From: Pseudomonas canadensis
Lineage (GTDB): Bacteria; Pseudomonadota; Gammaproteobacteria; Pseudomonadales; Pseudomonadaceae
Reading direction: 5' to 3'
Assembly: GCF_000503215.1 (NCBI RefSeq)
Contig: NZ_AYTD01000011.1
Coordinates: 372,001 to 436,000, forward strand
Length of the DNA: 64,000 nt
Shown: positions 52,581-61,173 of the stretch, one piece after another
Numbering within the stretch: the first letter of the stretch is position 1
Layout of the letters: each line of letters starts with the position of its first letter
Position numbers and translations under genes: made by a program
The notes under the pieces: model-generated
Seen by the model: only the letters and a program-made list of their open reading frames with translations
Database searches by the model: none
What the model was told of the DNA's origin: nothing

Positions 52581-53927
52581 ATGACGAGCCCATCCACCGA
52601 ACAGGTCAGCCCCCAGACCTTGCGAAAGGTCATTATCGCCGCCGGCATCGGTAACTTTGTCGAGTGGTTCGACTTCGCCGTCTATGGTTTCCTTGCCACC
52701 ACCATCGCCCAGCAATTCTTCCCCAGCGGCGACGCCAGCGTGGCATTGCTCAAGACCTTCGCCGTGTTTGCCGTGGCGTTTGCCTTCCGGCCACTGGGCG
52801 GGATTTTCTTCGGCATGCTCGGCGACCGTATCGGCCGCAAACGCACGCTGGCCATGACGATCCTTTTGATGGCCGGCGCCACCACCCTGATCGGCCTGCT
52901 GCCGACCTACGCAGCCATCGGCGTAGCGGCGCCGATCCTGTTGTCGCTGATTCGCTGCGCCCAAGGGTTCTCCGCCGGGGGCGAATATGCCGGGGCCTGT
53001 GCCTATCTGATGGAGCACGCGCCCAGTGACAAGCGCGCCTGGTACGGCAGCTTCGTGCCGGTGTCGACGTTTTCCGCCTTCGCTGCCGCCGCGGTGGTGG
53101 CGTATGCACTGGAAGCGTCGTTATCCGCCGAGGCGATGGGCAGCTGGGGCTGGCGCTTGCCGTTCCTGATCGCCGCGCCGCTCGGCCTGGTGGGGCTTTA
53201 CCTGCGCTGGAAGCTGGACGAGACGCCCGCCTTCCAGGCCGTGAAGGAAGAACACACGGTGGCCCACTCCCCGCTCAAGGAAACCCTGCGCAACCATGGT
53301 GCGGCGATCTGCTGCCTGGGCGCTTTTGTGTCACTGACGGCGCTGTCGTTTTATATGTTCACCACGTATTTCGCGACCTATCTGCAAGTGGCGGGCGGCT
53401 TGAGTCGGGCGATGGCGTTGCTGGTGTCGCTGATTGCGTTGATCTTCGCGGCGGCGATTTGCCCGCTGGCGGGGCTGTATTCGGATCGGGTCGGGCGTCG
53501 TGTCACCGTGATGACCGCCTGCGTGCTGTTGATGGTCGTGGTGTATCCGTCATTCCTGATGGCCAGCTCCGGTTCGTTCGCGGCGTCCATTGTCGGCGTG
53601 ATGCTGCTGGCGGTGGGGGCCGTGCTGTGTGGGGTGGTCACGGCAGCCTTGCTGTCGGAAACGTTTCCGACCCGCACGCGCTACACCGCCTCGGCGATCA
53701 CCTACAACCTGGCCTATACGATCTTCGGCGGCACCGCGCCGTTGATGGCGACCTGGTTGATCAGCACCACCGGCAGCAATCTGTCACCGGCGTTTTACCT
53801 GATTGCCGTGGCGTTGCTGGCGTTGGCGGGTGGGTTGGCGTTGCCGGAGACGTCGAGGATTTCCTTGCATGACGTGGGTTCGGAGGAAAAAGACGCGGCG
53901 CCCTTGCTTTCGCGAACACGGGTATGA
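52581..53927 (+). CDS. MFS transporter, metabolite:H+ symporter group
   Basis: The 448-residue protein has twelve hydrophobic helices and the MHS signatures GNFVEWFDFAVYGFLATTIA and FRPLGGIFFGMLGDRIGRKR with TLAMTILLMAG, and IRCAQGFSAGGEYAGACAYL. Relatives carry alpha-ketoglutarate, proline/betaine, citrate or shikimate with protons. The C-terminal half contains LYSDRVGRRVTVM, the repeated loop motif. The substrate is unknown. The thiol-disulfide DCC gene follows 34 bases downstream. Confidence 0.9.
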   Translation: MTSPSTEQVSPQTLRKVIIAAGIGNFVEWFDFAVYGFLATTIAQQFFPSGDASVALLKTFAVFAVAFAFRPLGGIFFGMLGDRIGRKRTLAMTILLMAGATTLIGLLPTYAAIGVAAPILLSLIRCAQGFSAGGEYAGACAYLMEHAPSDKRAWYGSFVPVSTFSAFAAAAVVAYALEASLSAEAMGSWGWRLPFLIAAPLGLVGLYLRWKLDETPAFQAVKEEHTVAHSPLKETLRNHGAAICCLGAFVSLTALSFYMFTTYFATYLQVAGGLSRAMALLVSLIALIFAAAICPLAGLYSDRVGRRVTVMTACVLLMVVVYPSFLMASSGSFAASIVGVMLLAVGAVLCGVVTAALLSETFPTRTRYTASAITYNLAYTIFGGTAPLMATWLISTTGSNLSPAFYLIAVALLALAGGLALPETSRISLHDVGSEEKDAAPLLSRTRV

Positions 53928-53961
53928 TCCAGGCTCACACGGCACGACTGGACCCACGCTT

Positions 53962-54414
53962 ATGCCCGCCTCCCAAACCCGCCCGTCCCTCGCGCCGTTG
54001 CTCAAGCCTGGCGAAACCGTGGTGCTGTTCGACGGCGTGTGCAAGCTGTGCAACGGTTGGGCGAGGTTCCTGATCCGTCACGACCGCCAACGGCGCGTGC
54101 GCTTGGCGGCGGTGCAGTCCCCCGAAGGCCAGGCGTTGCTGGCCTGGGCGGGGCTGCCCCTGGATCAGTTCGACACCCTGGCGGTCATTCGTAACCACCA
54201 TTACTGGGTGCGTTCGGACGCCGTGTTCGAGATCGTTGCGCAACTGCCTGCCGTGTGGCGTCCATTGCTGCTGTTGCGCATCATCCCACGCGCGCTTCGG
54301 GACTGGGCTTACGACCGCGTCGCACGCAATCGCTATCGGATTTTTGGGCAGTACGACACCTGCCTGTTGCCGCATCCAGACCATGAACAGCGTTTTCTGA
54401 AGGCGCCGCAGTGA
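53962..54414 (+). CDS. DCC-family thiol-disulfide oxidoreductase (YuxK-like)
   Basis: Starting at the ATG at 53962, the 150-residue protein has VVLFDGVCKLCNGWARFLIR with the DGVCxxC motif (Asp, Cys, Cys near residues 24-31), then AAVQSPEGQALLAWAGLP, SDAVFEIVAQLPAVWRPLL and RNRYRIFGQYDTCLLP, the complete DUF393 pattern. The proteins are thioredoxin-like and of unclear role. It may be cotranscribed with the MFS gene. A longer frame to the left overlaps that gene and is not supported. Confidence 0.87.
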   Translation: MPASQTRPSLAPLLKPGETVVLFDGVCKLCNGWARFLIRHDRQRRVRLAAVQSPEGQALLAWAGLPLDQFDTLAVIRNHHYWVRSDAVFEIVAQLPAVWRPLLLLRIIPRALRDWAYDRVARNRYRIFGQYDTCLLPHPDHEQRFLKAPQ

Positions 54415-54433
54415 ACCCTTTGGTGCGCACCTG

Positions 54434-55600
54434 CTAAACCGCCGCAGCCATGCGCGCTCGAGAACCCCAGGCGAACGTCACGACCATCAGCAACCCCAAG
54501 CCCGCCATCGCGGCGCCGGCCAGGGAAATCGCCGGGTAGCCCAGCCCTGCGTTGATCACTGCGCCACCCACTGCTGCGCCAATCGCGTTGCCGAAGTTGA
54601 AGGCGCCGATGTTCACGGCCGAGGCCAGGTTCGGCGCATCTTTGGCCGCTTCCATCACACGCATCTGCAACGGCGGCACGACGGCGAAGCTGGCGATACC
54701 CCAGATGAGGATGCTCACCGCTGCCGGTATCGGCCAACGCATCAGGAATGCAAAGGCCAGCAGGACCAGAATCAGTGCGCTCAGCGAGACGATCAGGGTC
54801 CGGTCGATCGAGCGATCTGCTGCCTTGCCCCCCCATATATTGCCCAGGGTCAACCCGACGCCGAACAGCACCAGCATGGCCGTGATAAAGGGGGTAGACG
54901 CATGGGTCTGGTTGCTCAGGATCGGCGCGATATAGGTAAACACGGTGAACATAGCACTGGAGCCCACCACGGTCAGGGCCAGTGCCGCCAGTACCGAACC
55001 GCGCCCCAGCACCTTGATTTCGGCCAGCACACCGTCGCTTTTCGGCAGCGGCAGGTTAGGCAGCGCGAACCACAGCGCGACCATGGTTACCAGGCCCAGT
55101 CCGCCAATGCCCCAGAACGCCGTACGCCAGCCAAGCAGTTCACCAAACCAGGTCGCCAGTGGCACGCCACCAATGGTCGCCAGGGTCAGGCCCATAAACA
55201 TCGCGGCGACAGCTCCGGCGCGCTTGTCCGGCGCGACCACACTAGCCGCGACGATGGAACCGACGCCAAAAAACGCACCGTGGTTGAGCGAAGTGATGAC
55301 GCGGGCAATCAACAGGTCGTAATAGCCGGTTGCAAGCGCCGACATCACGTTACCCAGGGTGAAAATGGCCATAAGCCCGACCAGCAAGTGACGACGGGGG
55401 ATCTTGCCAGTGGTCAAGATCATCAGTGGCGCGCCGAGCAATACCCCCAGGGCGTAGGCGCTGACCAACAGCCCCGCAGTGGGAATCGAAACGCCAAGGT
55501 CATTGGCGATTGTGGGCAACATGCCCATGGGCGCGAACTCAGTGACGCCAATGCCGAAGGCACCGACAGCAAGGGCTACAAGGGGTGGATTGATACGCAT
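54434..55600 (-). CDS. MFS transporter, DHA1 group (AraJ/YdhP-like)
   Basis: The 388-residue protein has twelve hydrophobic helices. FGIGVTEFAPMGMLPTIAND in helix 1 and SAYALGVLLGAPLMILTTGK with IPRRHLLVGLMAIFTLGN are typical of the drug/arabinose efflux group. Exported substrates range from chloramphenicol to sugars and purines. It faces the LysR gene at 55695 on the other strand, with 94 bases between, the usual arrangement of a regulator and its target efflux pump. Confidence 0.88.
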   Translation of the reverse strand: MRINPPLVALAVGAFGIGVTEFAPMGMLPTIANDLGVSIPTAGLLVSAYALGVLLGAPLMILTTGKIPRRHLLVGLMAIFTLGNVMSALATGYYDLLIARVITSLNHGAFFGVGSIVAASVVAPDKRAGAVAAMFMGLTLATIGGVPLATWFGELLGWRTAFWGIGGLGLVTMVALWFALPNLPLPKSDGVLAEIKVLGRGSVLAALALTVVGSSAMFTVFTYIAPILSNQTHASTPFITAMLVLFGVGLTLGNIWGGKAADRSIDRTLIVSLSALILVLLAFAFLMRWPIPAAVSILIWGIASFAVVPPLQMRVMEAAKDAPNLASAVNIGAFNFGNAIGAAVGGAVINAGLGYPAISLAGAAMAGLGLLMVVTFAWGSRARMAAAV

Positions 55601-55694
55601 GGAAGACTCCTCATTTATGCCGCAAATGCTACGATCAACGCTTTGACGGCACTAGACCGTTTAATTGGCAATCACCTTTGCGCACGAGGCAAAA

Positions 55695-56588
55695 ATGGAT
55701 TTCAACGGCAGGTCGGGTGAGATGGCGGTATTTGCAATGGTGGCGCAGGAAGGCAGCCTGTCGGCAGCAGCGCGGGCATTACGATTGACGCCCTCGGCCG
55801 TCAGCCGCGTCATCGCACGCACAGAACAACGCCTGGGCACCCGCCTGTTGATTCGTACGACCCGCGCCCTCGCCTTCACAGCCGAAGGCGAGGCGTACCT
55901 TCGCGGCGCCCGGCGCATCCTGGCCGACATGGCGGAAGTCGAAGAAGCCATCGCCGACCAAGGCGCGCCCAAAGGCCGGCTGCGGGTCAGTGCGGCCCTG
56001 GGCCACGGCCGCATGGCCATCGTGCCGTTGGTGGCGGCGTTCAGCGCCCGCTACCCGAACATTGTGGTGGACCTGACCTTGGGCGACGAAGTGGTCGACA
56101 TCCTCGGCGGCCAGGCTGACGTCGCGATCCGCTTTGGCGACCTGCCAGACAGCCCGCTGACAGCACGGCGCATCGGCGACACCGGCCAGGTCCTGGTGGC
56201 GTCGCCGGAGTACCTCGCGCAACACGGCACACCTCTGGAACCCAACGACTTGCTGCGCCACAACTGCCTGCGCTTCAACTTCCGCCGTGCGCAATCCGAC
56301 TGGCCCTTCGCCCGTGACGGCCGGGAGTTTTCCCTGAAGATAAACGGCAATATCGAATGCAGCAGTGGCGAAGCACTCGCTCAACTGGCGCGGTTAGGCG
56401 CCGGTATCGCACGCATCGGCGAGTTCACGGTTGCAGAAGACCTGCAACGCGGTCACCTGGTGCCCCTGCTGGAATCCTGGAACCCCGGCGACCGGGAGCC
56501 GATCCACGTGGTGTTTGTCGGCGGTGCGAGCATGCCCGCGCGGATCCGCGTGTTTGTGGATTTCTTGCTGGAACATCACCGGCTATAA
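55695..56588 (+). CDS. LysR-family transcriptional regulator
   Basis: I take the ATG at 55695 with GAGGC before it (297 residues); an upstream in-frame ATG is at 55665. The HTH is VFAMVAQEGSLSAAARALRL then TPSAVSRVIARTEQRLG. The effector domain starts near residue 90 (GRLRVSAALGHGRMAIVPLV; LTLGDEVVDILGGQADVAIR). It belongs to the large CrgA/DmlR-like group and most likely controls the divergent MFS gene. Its end overlaps the convergent ProC-like gene by six bases. Confidence 0.88.
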   Translation: MDFNGRSGEMAVFAMVAQEGSLSAAARALRLTPSAVSRVIARTEQRLGTRLLIRTTRALAFTAEGEAYLRGARRILADMAEVEEAIADQGAPKGRLRVSAALGHGRMAIVPLVAAFSARYPNIVVDLTLGDEVVDILGGQADVAIRFGDLPDSPLTARRIGDTGQVLVASPEYLAQHGTPLEPNDLLRHNCLRFNFRRAQSDWPFARDGREFSLKINGNIECSSGEALAQLARLGAGIARIGEFTVAEDLQRGHLVPLLESWNPGDREPIHVVFVGGASMPARIRVFVDFLLEHHRL

Positions 56589-57356
56589 ACGTGCAGGCTT
56601 GTGCAGCCGCTCAAGCACCTCGTCAGCCGCCTCGCGCCATGCCTGTGTCGCGCCTTTGTTTCTCAACACCTCCAACCCAGCCGCGGTAAAGGTGCCCGGT
56701 GTCGCAATCGCGCTACCCAACCCTTCCAGACTCGCGGATGGCTGGTGACGGGCGCTGGCCAAGCAGTCTTGCAGGTTGCCCATCACCAGTTGGGCAGCCT
56801 GATCCTTGGACAGGCCTTTGTCGGTAAACCACTGCTGAAGATCACTCAGGAAGAAATAGAACCAACCGTTCATGCAGGCCGCGACAGTGGCCAGTTCGAA
56901 CGCCTCTTCCTCGTCCAGCACCACCAATGAACCGAGCGCGCCCAGCAGTGTTGCATAGGGTTCGCCACCGGGCGTGATCACCACAGTCGTCTGGTTGATC
57001 TGGGCGGCATAGGACAGCATGGCGCGCACGACACGCGCCTGCGGGAACCGGCGTTGAAGCTCGGCCAGCTTCAATCCTGCTACCAACGACACCAGCGTTT
57101 GCTCAGGTCTAAGCTGCACTTCATTCGAAAGCTGATCGACCACCTCCGGGCGCACGCCCAAGACTAACAAGTCCGCCCCATCGACAACCTGTTGATTGTC
57201 AGCCATCACCTCACAGTCCCACTGTTCAGCGAGCTGCTGCGCACGTTCGTGGTTACGCGCAGAAAGCAACACCCGCCCGCCAAACCCACTGCGCCGCAGG
57301 CCGATCACCACCTTTTCCGTCAGCTCACCGACGCCCAGGATTCCAATCTTCAGCAC
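56583..57356 (-). CDS. ProC-like NAD(P)-binding oxidoreductase
   Basis: The protein has the pyrroline-5-carboxylate-reductase layout: IGILGVGELTEKVVIGLRRS with the GxGxx(A/G) nucleotide motif, LLSARNHERAQQLAEQW, ADLLVLGVRPEVVDQLSNEV, TLVSLVAGLKLAELQRRFPQ, then the C-terminal dimer domain (SAIATPGTFTAAGLEVLRNK, as in the ProC PGGTT region). Here TPGTFTA replaces the strict TPGGTT of ProC, so another substrate than proline is possible. I chose the GTG at 57356 because GGAG lies eight bases before it and homologs begin at this point; ATGs at 57392, 57395 and 57416 would add a poorly conserved tail. Confidence 0.8.
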   Translation of the reverse strand: MLKIGILGVGELTEKVVIGLRRSGFGGRVLLSARNHERAQQLAEQWDCEVMADNQQVVDGADLLVLGVRPEVVDQLSNEVQLRPEQTLVSLVAGLKLAELQRRFPQARVVRAMLSYAAQINQTTVVITPGGEPYATLLGALGSLVVLDEEEAFELATVAACMNGWFYFFLSDLQQWFTDKGLSKDQAAQLVMGNLQDCLASARHQPSASLEGLGSAIATPGTFTAAGLEVLRNKGATQAWREAADEVLERLHKPARL

Positions 57357-57472
57357 GCTGTCCGCTCCGATTAATTCTGTAGTCGGGTGCATCATAGGCA
57401 CGATTCCCGTCTTCATGCAGGCGGACGTTCACGCTACACTCGCCGCTCTTAACATCGGCCAGGAAGGCACGC

Positions 57473-57829
57473 ATGAGCGCTCAAGGTAAAGATCGGCAAA
57501 TCGACAACATCGAATTCAACGTCAGCGATATTGCCCGCAGCAAAGCCTTCTACGGCGGCGCGTTCGGCTGGACGTTCGTCGATTACGGCCCCCTCTACAC
57601 GGAGTTCAGCGATGGGCGTCTGACAGGCGGGTTCACCACGGGGGAGCCGGTTCGGCCGGGTGGCCCGTTAGTTATTTTGTACGCCGATGATCTCGATGCC
57701 ACGCAGCAGCGACTCAAAGCCCTGGGGGCTGTCATCACCCGCGAGACATTTTCGTTCCCTGGTGGACGCAGGTTTCACTTCACCGATCCGGATGGCTATG
57801 AACTGGCGGTTTGGAACGCTGATCAATAG
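57473..57829 (+). CDS. VOC-superfamily (glyoxalase-like) protein
   Basis: The 118-residue protein has one glyoxalase/bleomycin-resistance-type module: IDNIEFNVSDIARSKAFYGG, AFGWTFVDYGPLYTEFSDG, VILYADDLDATQQRLKALGA and GRRFHFTDPDGYELAVWN. The conserved end FxDPDGxxxxW/E holds the usual metal-ligand region (Glu). Single-domain members dimerise. The substrate is unknown. The start has AGGAAGG upstream within 10 bases. It is a single gene. Confidence 0.85.
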   Translation: MSAQGKDRQIDNIEFNVSDIARSKAFYGGAFGWTFVDYGPLYTEFSDGRLTGGFTTGEPVRPGGPLVILYADDLDATQQRLKALGAVITRETFSFPGGRRFHFTDPDGYELAVWNADQ

Positions 57830-57906
57830 GCCTCAACCCGACGCCTAGGCGAAGGCATCAATCGCTGCCTCTCAAGCCCCACTCTTACAGAATATGAAGG
57901 TTAACC

Positions 57907-58545
57907 ATGCGTTTTCTCTTTCCCCTGGCGTTCAGCTTGACGCTTATCGGCTGCGCCACCACCAAAACCGACGTTCGCAACGAAACCCAGATCAGCCAAT
58001 ACGACCCGGCCAACTCAGCCCGCGTCCGTTTCATCACGGGGGACACCACCAACGCGGGCTTCCTCAGCGGCCAGACTTGCGAGGCGTTTTACAACGGGTC
58101 CCTGCTGACCAAAACGCCCGAAGAAGCCGGCTGGCAAACAGCCCATGTCGACTCTGCGGGCCTCTACCCTTTCAGGGCCACTGACAGTCAGAACAGCGTG
58201 ATTGGCATGCCTGCGAGCAAGGCAAGCAAAGCCATCAACCAGTCACCCAAAGTGTTTGACGAGCACGTCATTCCGGCGGGTAAACCCTTTATTGCAGGGT
58301 TCGCCATGGGCGGTTCGCAAATGTCCTGCTTTCCCGCGCCTGTCACACTCATTCCCGAGCCCGGCAAAGACTATGAAATGGAACTTCAGATGGTCAAAAT
58401 CAGCACGTTCAAGGCAGGTTGCGTGATTGCCGTTCGCCAACTTTCCGCTCAAGGCAACAACACCGTTGAAACACCGCTCAGGCCGCAGATATGTGCCAAA
58501 ACCCCGTCGGGTTGGTACACCGTCAACCCGAAACCTTTGCCCTGA
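57907..58545 (+). CDS. Hypothetical lipoprotein
   Basis: The 212-residue protein starts MRFLFPLAFSLTLIGCATTK: a short signal with lipobox LIGC, Cys16 lipidated. The mature region opens with an Ala/Thr stretch and an Arg/Tyr-rich part (NSARVRFITGDTTNAG, GQTCEAFYNG) and later FIAGFAMGGSQMSCFPAPVT. Six further Cys are well separated. No family is recognised. The residue after Cys is Ala, so sorting to the outer membrane is likely. It ends at a clear hairpin. Confidence 0.75.
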   Translation: MRFLFPLAFSLTLIGCATTKTDVRNETQISQYDPANSARVRFITGDTTNAGFLSGQTCEAFYNGSLLTKTPEEAGWQTAHVDSAGLYPFRATDSQNSVIGMPASKASKAINQSPKVFDEHVIPAGKPFIAGFAMGGSQMSCFPAPVTLIPEPGKDYEMELQMVKISTFKAGCVIAVRQLSAQGNNTVETPLRPQICAKTPSGWYTVNPKPLP

Positions 58546-58554
58546 AATGCCTGG

Positions 58555-58580
58555 GCAGGACGACAGAGTCGTCCTGCTTA
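58555..58580 (+). terminator. Terminator of the lipoprotein gene
   Basis: GCAGGACGAC (58555-58564) and GTCGTCCTGC (58568-58577) are perfect 10-bp arms around AGA, followed by TTATC. It lies nine bases past the stop. Confidence 0.7.
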
Positions 58581-58628
58581 TCGGACATATCCCTGACCTG
58601 GGACCCGGCTTGTATTCATGGAGGAAAA

Positions 58629-59177
58629 ATGCGGATCTACATCACAGGAGCATCGTGCGCGGGCGTCACCACGCTGGGTCACAACCTCGCCACGCGGCTC
58701 GGTATACGACACGTCGACGTCGATGACTTTTACTGGATGCCCACCAACCCTCCTTTCACAACCAAGCGACCTCCCAGCGACCGCGTTTCCCTGATGCAAC
58801 AAGCACTCGGTGACGACGGCTGGGTGCTGAGTGGTTCTTGCATGGTGTGGGGCGATGCGTTGATTGCCGATGCTGACTTGATCGTGTTCGTCGCCACCCC
58901 CACGCCCGTTCGCCTCGAACGCCTGGCTGCCCGCGAGAAGGCGCGTTTTGGCGAGCGGATCGCACCCGGTGGTGATATGTACGCGATACACGTGGCTTTT
59001 CGGGAATGGGCTTCGCAGTACGATGATCCGAATTTCTCAGGGCGTAACCGGGCGTGGCATGAGGCATGGCTATCACAGCAGACGGTACCGCTCTTACGGA
59101 TTGACGGGATGCGCAGTGCTGAACAGATGGCCGCTGATGTCGCAAATGCCACGATAGCTCAAAACAAGAACGGCTGA
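58629..59177 (+). CDS. Adenylate-kinase-like P-loop protein
   Basis: The ATG at 58629 follows GGAGGAAA. The 182-residue protein has the fold of small nucleotide kinases: MRIYITGASCAGVTTLGHNL (P-loop), VDVDDFYWMPTNPPFTTKRP, DDGWVLSGSCMVWGD, ADLIVFVATPTPVRLERLAA and a REWASQYD-type lid region. The P-loop reads GASCAGVTT, with Val where most kinases have Lys. Relatives of this type that I recall also lack this Lys (GSGTTT), so it may be a subfamily trait. The phosphate acceptor is unknown. The gene stands alone. Confidence 0.8.
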   Translation: MRIYITGASCAGVTTLGHNLATRLGIRHVDVDDFYWMPTNPPFTTKRPPSDRVSLMQQALGDDGWVLSGSCMVWGDALIADADLIVFVATPTPVRLERLAAREKARFGERIAPGGDMYAIHVAFREWASQYDDPNFSGRNRAWHEAWLSQQTVPLLRIDGMRSAEQMAADVANATIAQNKNG

Positions 59178-59243
59178 GGCTGTCCAACGACTTCCACTCC
59201 CCTTATCCTCACACCTCCCCGCCCCCGCGAACCCGGAGCCGCC

Positions 59244-59864
59244 ATGGACCTCGCCACCCTCGCCCTTTTCCTCCCCGCCTGCTTCGCCCTCAACATGGCG
59301 CCGGGCCCGAACAACCTGCTGTCCGTGAGCAACTCCACACGCTACGGCTACCGCACATCATGCTTGGCGGGCATCGGCCGTTTGCTGGCCTTCGCCGGCA
59401 TGATCGCCCTCGCGTCCGCCGGGTTGGCGGTGGTGTTGCAAACGTCGGAGCTGTTGTTCTACGGGATCAAGATCCTGGGCGCGGCATATCTGTTTTATCT
59501 GGCGTTTCAGTTGTGGCGGGCCAATCCGGAGGCAGAGGCGCAGTCCGCGACGGCCAAGGTGGGATTGTGGGCGTTGGCGCGGCAGGAGTTTTTGGTGGCG
59601 GCGGGCAATCCGAAGGCAATCCTGATCTTCACTGCCTTCCTCCCGCAATTTGTAGTGCCCGGCGAGCCCATCACCCCGCAATTCGCGCTGCTCGGCGCAA
59701 TGTTCCTGGTGCTGGAGTGGATCGCCATCAGCGCCTACGCCTATATGGGCTTGCACATGCGCCGCTGGTTTGCCGAGCCGCGGGGCAAGCGGATTTTCAA
59801 TCGGTGCTGCGCAGGCTTGCTGTCGGCGGCGGCGACGGTGTTGTTGATGGCGCGCAGGGCTTAA
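59244..59864 (+). CDS. LysE/RhtB-family amino-acid exporter
   Basis: The 206-residue protein has six hydrophobic helices and the family signature FALNMAPGPNNLLSVSNSTR near the start, then FLVAAGNPKAILIFTAFLPQ. It is a second member besides the one at 2894, only moderately alike. Such carriers export homoserine, threonine or other amino acids. The SDR gene begins 29 bases downstream on the same strand and may be cotranscribed. Confidence 0.87.
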   Translation: MDLATLALFLPACFALNMAPGPNNLLSVSNSTRYGYRTSCLAGIGRLLAFAGMIALASAGLAVVLQTSELLFYGIKILGAAYLFYLAFQLWRANPEAEAQSATAKVGLWALARQEFLVAAGNPKAILIFTAFLPQFVVPGEPITPQFALLGAMFLVLEWIAISAYAYMGLHMRRWFAEPRGKRIFNRCCAGLLSAAATVLLMARRA

Positions 59865-59893
59865 ATCACGTTTTACAGTCAAGGAGACATGCA

Positions 59894-60613
59894 ATGAAAA
59901 CCCTGGTGGTAGGCGCAAGCAAAGGATTGGGCAAAGCCCTGATCGAAGGGCTCGGTGAGCCTGGGGATACGCTGATCGGCGTGTCCCGCAGCCGCCCCGA
60001 GCAGTTGGCTCACAAGAACGGCGTCGAGGTGCAGTGGATCGAGGCCAATCTCGCTAAACCCACCCAGGCTGCGCACGTCATCGCCGAGGCGATTGCCGAT
60101 AACGGCTTGGACACGCTGATCTACAACCTAGGCATCTGGGAAGAGTTTGCTTTCGACCCGGCCTACAACTTCCTGGCCGACGATGATGAGCAGATCGAGG
60201 CCATCGTCACCTGCAACATCACCTCTACCCTGCTGCTGATCAAGCGCCTGTTGCCGATGCTGCTTAAAAGCCAAAACCCGAGGATCATCCTGACCGGCTC
60301 CACTTCCGGCCTGCCGCAAAGTGGCCGTCCGGAGGTCGCCTTCGGGGCCTCCAAGTTTGCCTTGCGCGGGATTGCCGATGCGTTGCGTGAAGGCTATCGC
60401 CAGCAGCGCCTGGCTATCACCTGTCTGAATCTGGGGTACTTGAACACTGAGGATCCCCTGGGCACGCCGCGCGAGCAAGCCGCGCAGCGGGATGAAGGCC
60501 ACTCGATTCCTGTGCACGATGTGGTGCAGGTGGTACGCATGACGTTGAGCCTGTCCTCGGCCAGCTTCGTCAAGGACATCACTTTGCCGGCGATATTGGA
60601 CGAGCGCTTTTGA
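59894..60613 (+). CDS. SDR-family protein with Phe for the catalytic Tyr
   Basis: The start at 59894 follows AAGGAG and gives 239 residues. The N-terminus has VVGASKGLGKALIEGL (nucleotide-binding GxxxGxG), then LIYNLGIWEE (in place of NNAG) and the catalytic Ser in IILTGSTSGLP. The catalytic-motif place reads FGASKFALRG: Phe stands where Tyr of YxxxK is expected, the Lys is kept. It may therefore be a non-catalytic NAD(P)-binding protein or use another mechanism. It lies after the LysE-type gene. I see no frameshift or other decay. Confidence 0.82.
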   Translation: MKTLVVGASKGLGKALIEGLGEPGDTLIGVSRSRPEQLAHKNGVEVQWIEANLAKPTQAAHVIAEAIADNGLDTLIYNLGIWEEFAFDPAYNFLADDDEQIEAIVTCNITSTLLLIKRLLPMLLKSQNPRIILTGSTSGLPQSGRPEVAFGASKFALRGIADALREGYRQQRLAITCLNLGYLNTEDPLGTPREQAAQRDEGHSIPVHDVVQVVRMTLSLSSASFVKDITLPAILDERF

Positions 60614-60690
60614 CCCATGAGTACGCGACATGACCCGAGACGAACTCGCCGTCTAGACTCCACACAGCCATTTTCCTGTGGAGACCGACC

Positions 60691-61173
60691 ATGAAAAGCA
60701 AAAACACCCTCTGCCTCTGGTACAACGGCACCGCCCTGGAGGCTGCCACCTTCTACGCCATGACCTTCCCGGACAGCAAAGTCAACGCCGTGCACCTGGC
60801 ACCCGGCGATTATCCGTCCGGCAAACAGGGCGACGTGTTAACCGTGGACTTCACCGTCTTGGGCATCCCCTGCATCGGCCTCAACGGCGGGCCGATCTTT
60901 CCCCATACCGAGGCGTTTTCATTTCAGGTGGCCACTGATGACCAGGCCGAGACGGATCGTTACTGGAACGCCATCGGCGGTAACGGCGGCCAGGAAAGCG
61001 CCTGTGGCTGGTGCAAGGACAAGTGGGGTTTGTCGTGGCAGATCTCACCGCGCGTGCTGACGGACGCCGTCACCCACCCGGACCCGGCCGTCGCCAAGCG
61101 CGCCTTTGACGCAATGATGACCATGAAGAAGATCGACATCGCTGCCATTGAAGCGGCGGTGGCCGCCGGCTAA
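60691..61173 (+). CDS. PhnB-like VOC-superfamily protein
   Basis: The 160-residue protein has the PhnB/3-dmu-9_3-mt pattern: LCLWYNGTALEAATFYAMTF, SKVNAVHLAPGDYPSGKQGD, VDFTVLGIPCIGLNGGPIFP, HTEAFSFQVATDDQAETDRY, WNAIGGNGGQESACGWCKDK and WGLSWQISP. Members are dimers of the VOC fold with unknown substrates. The last four bases overlap the stop codon of the convergent esterase gene. Confidence 0.87.
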   Translation: MKSKNTLCLWYNGTALEAATFYAMTFPDSKVNAVHLAPGDYPSGKQGDVLTVDFTVLGIPCIGLNGGPIFPHTEAFSFQVATDDQAETDRYWNAIGGNGGQESACGWCKDKWGLSWQISPRVLTDAVTHPDPAVAKRAFDAMMTMKKIDIAAIEAAVAAG

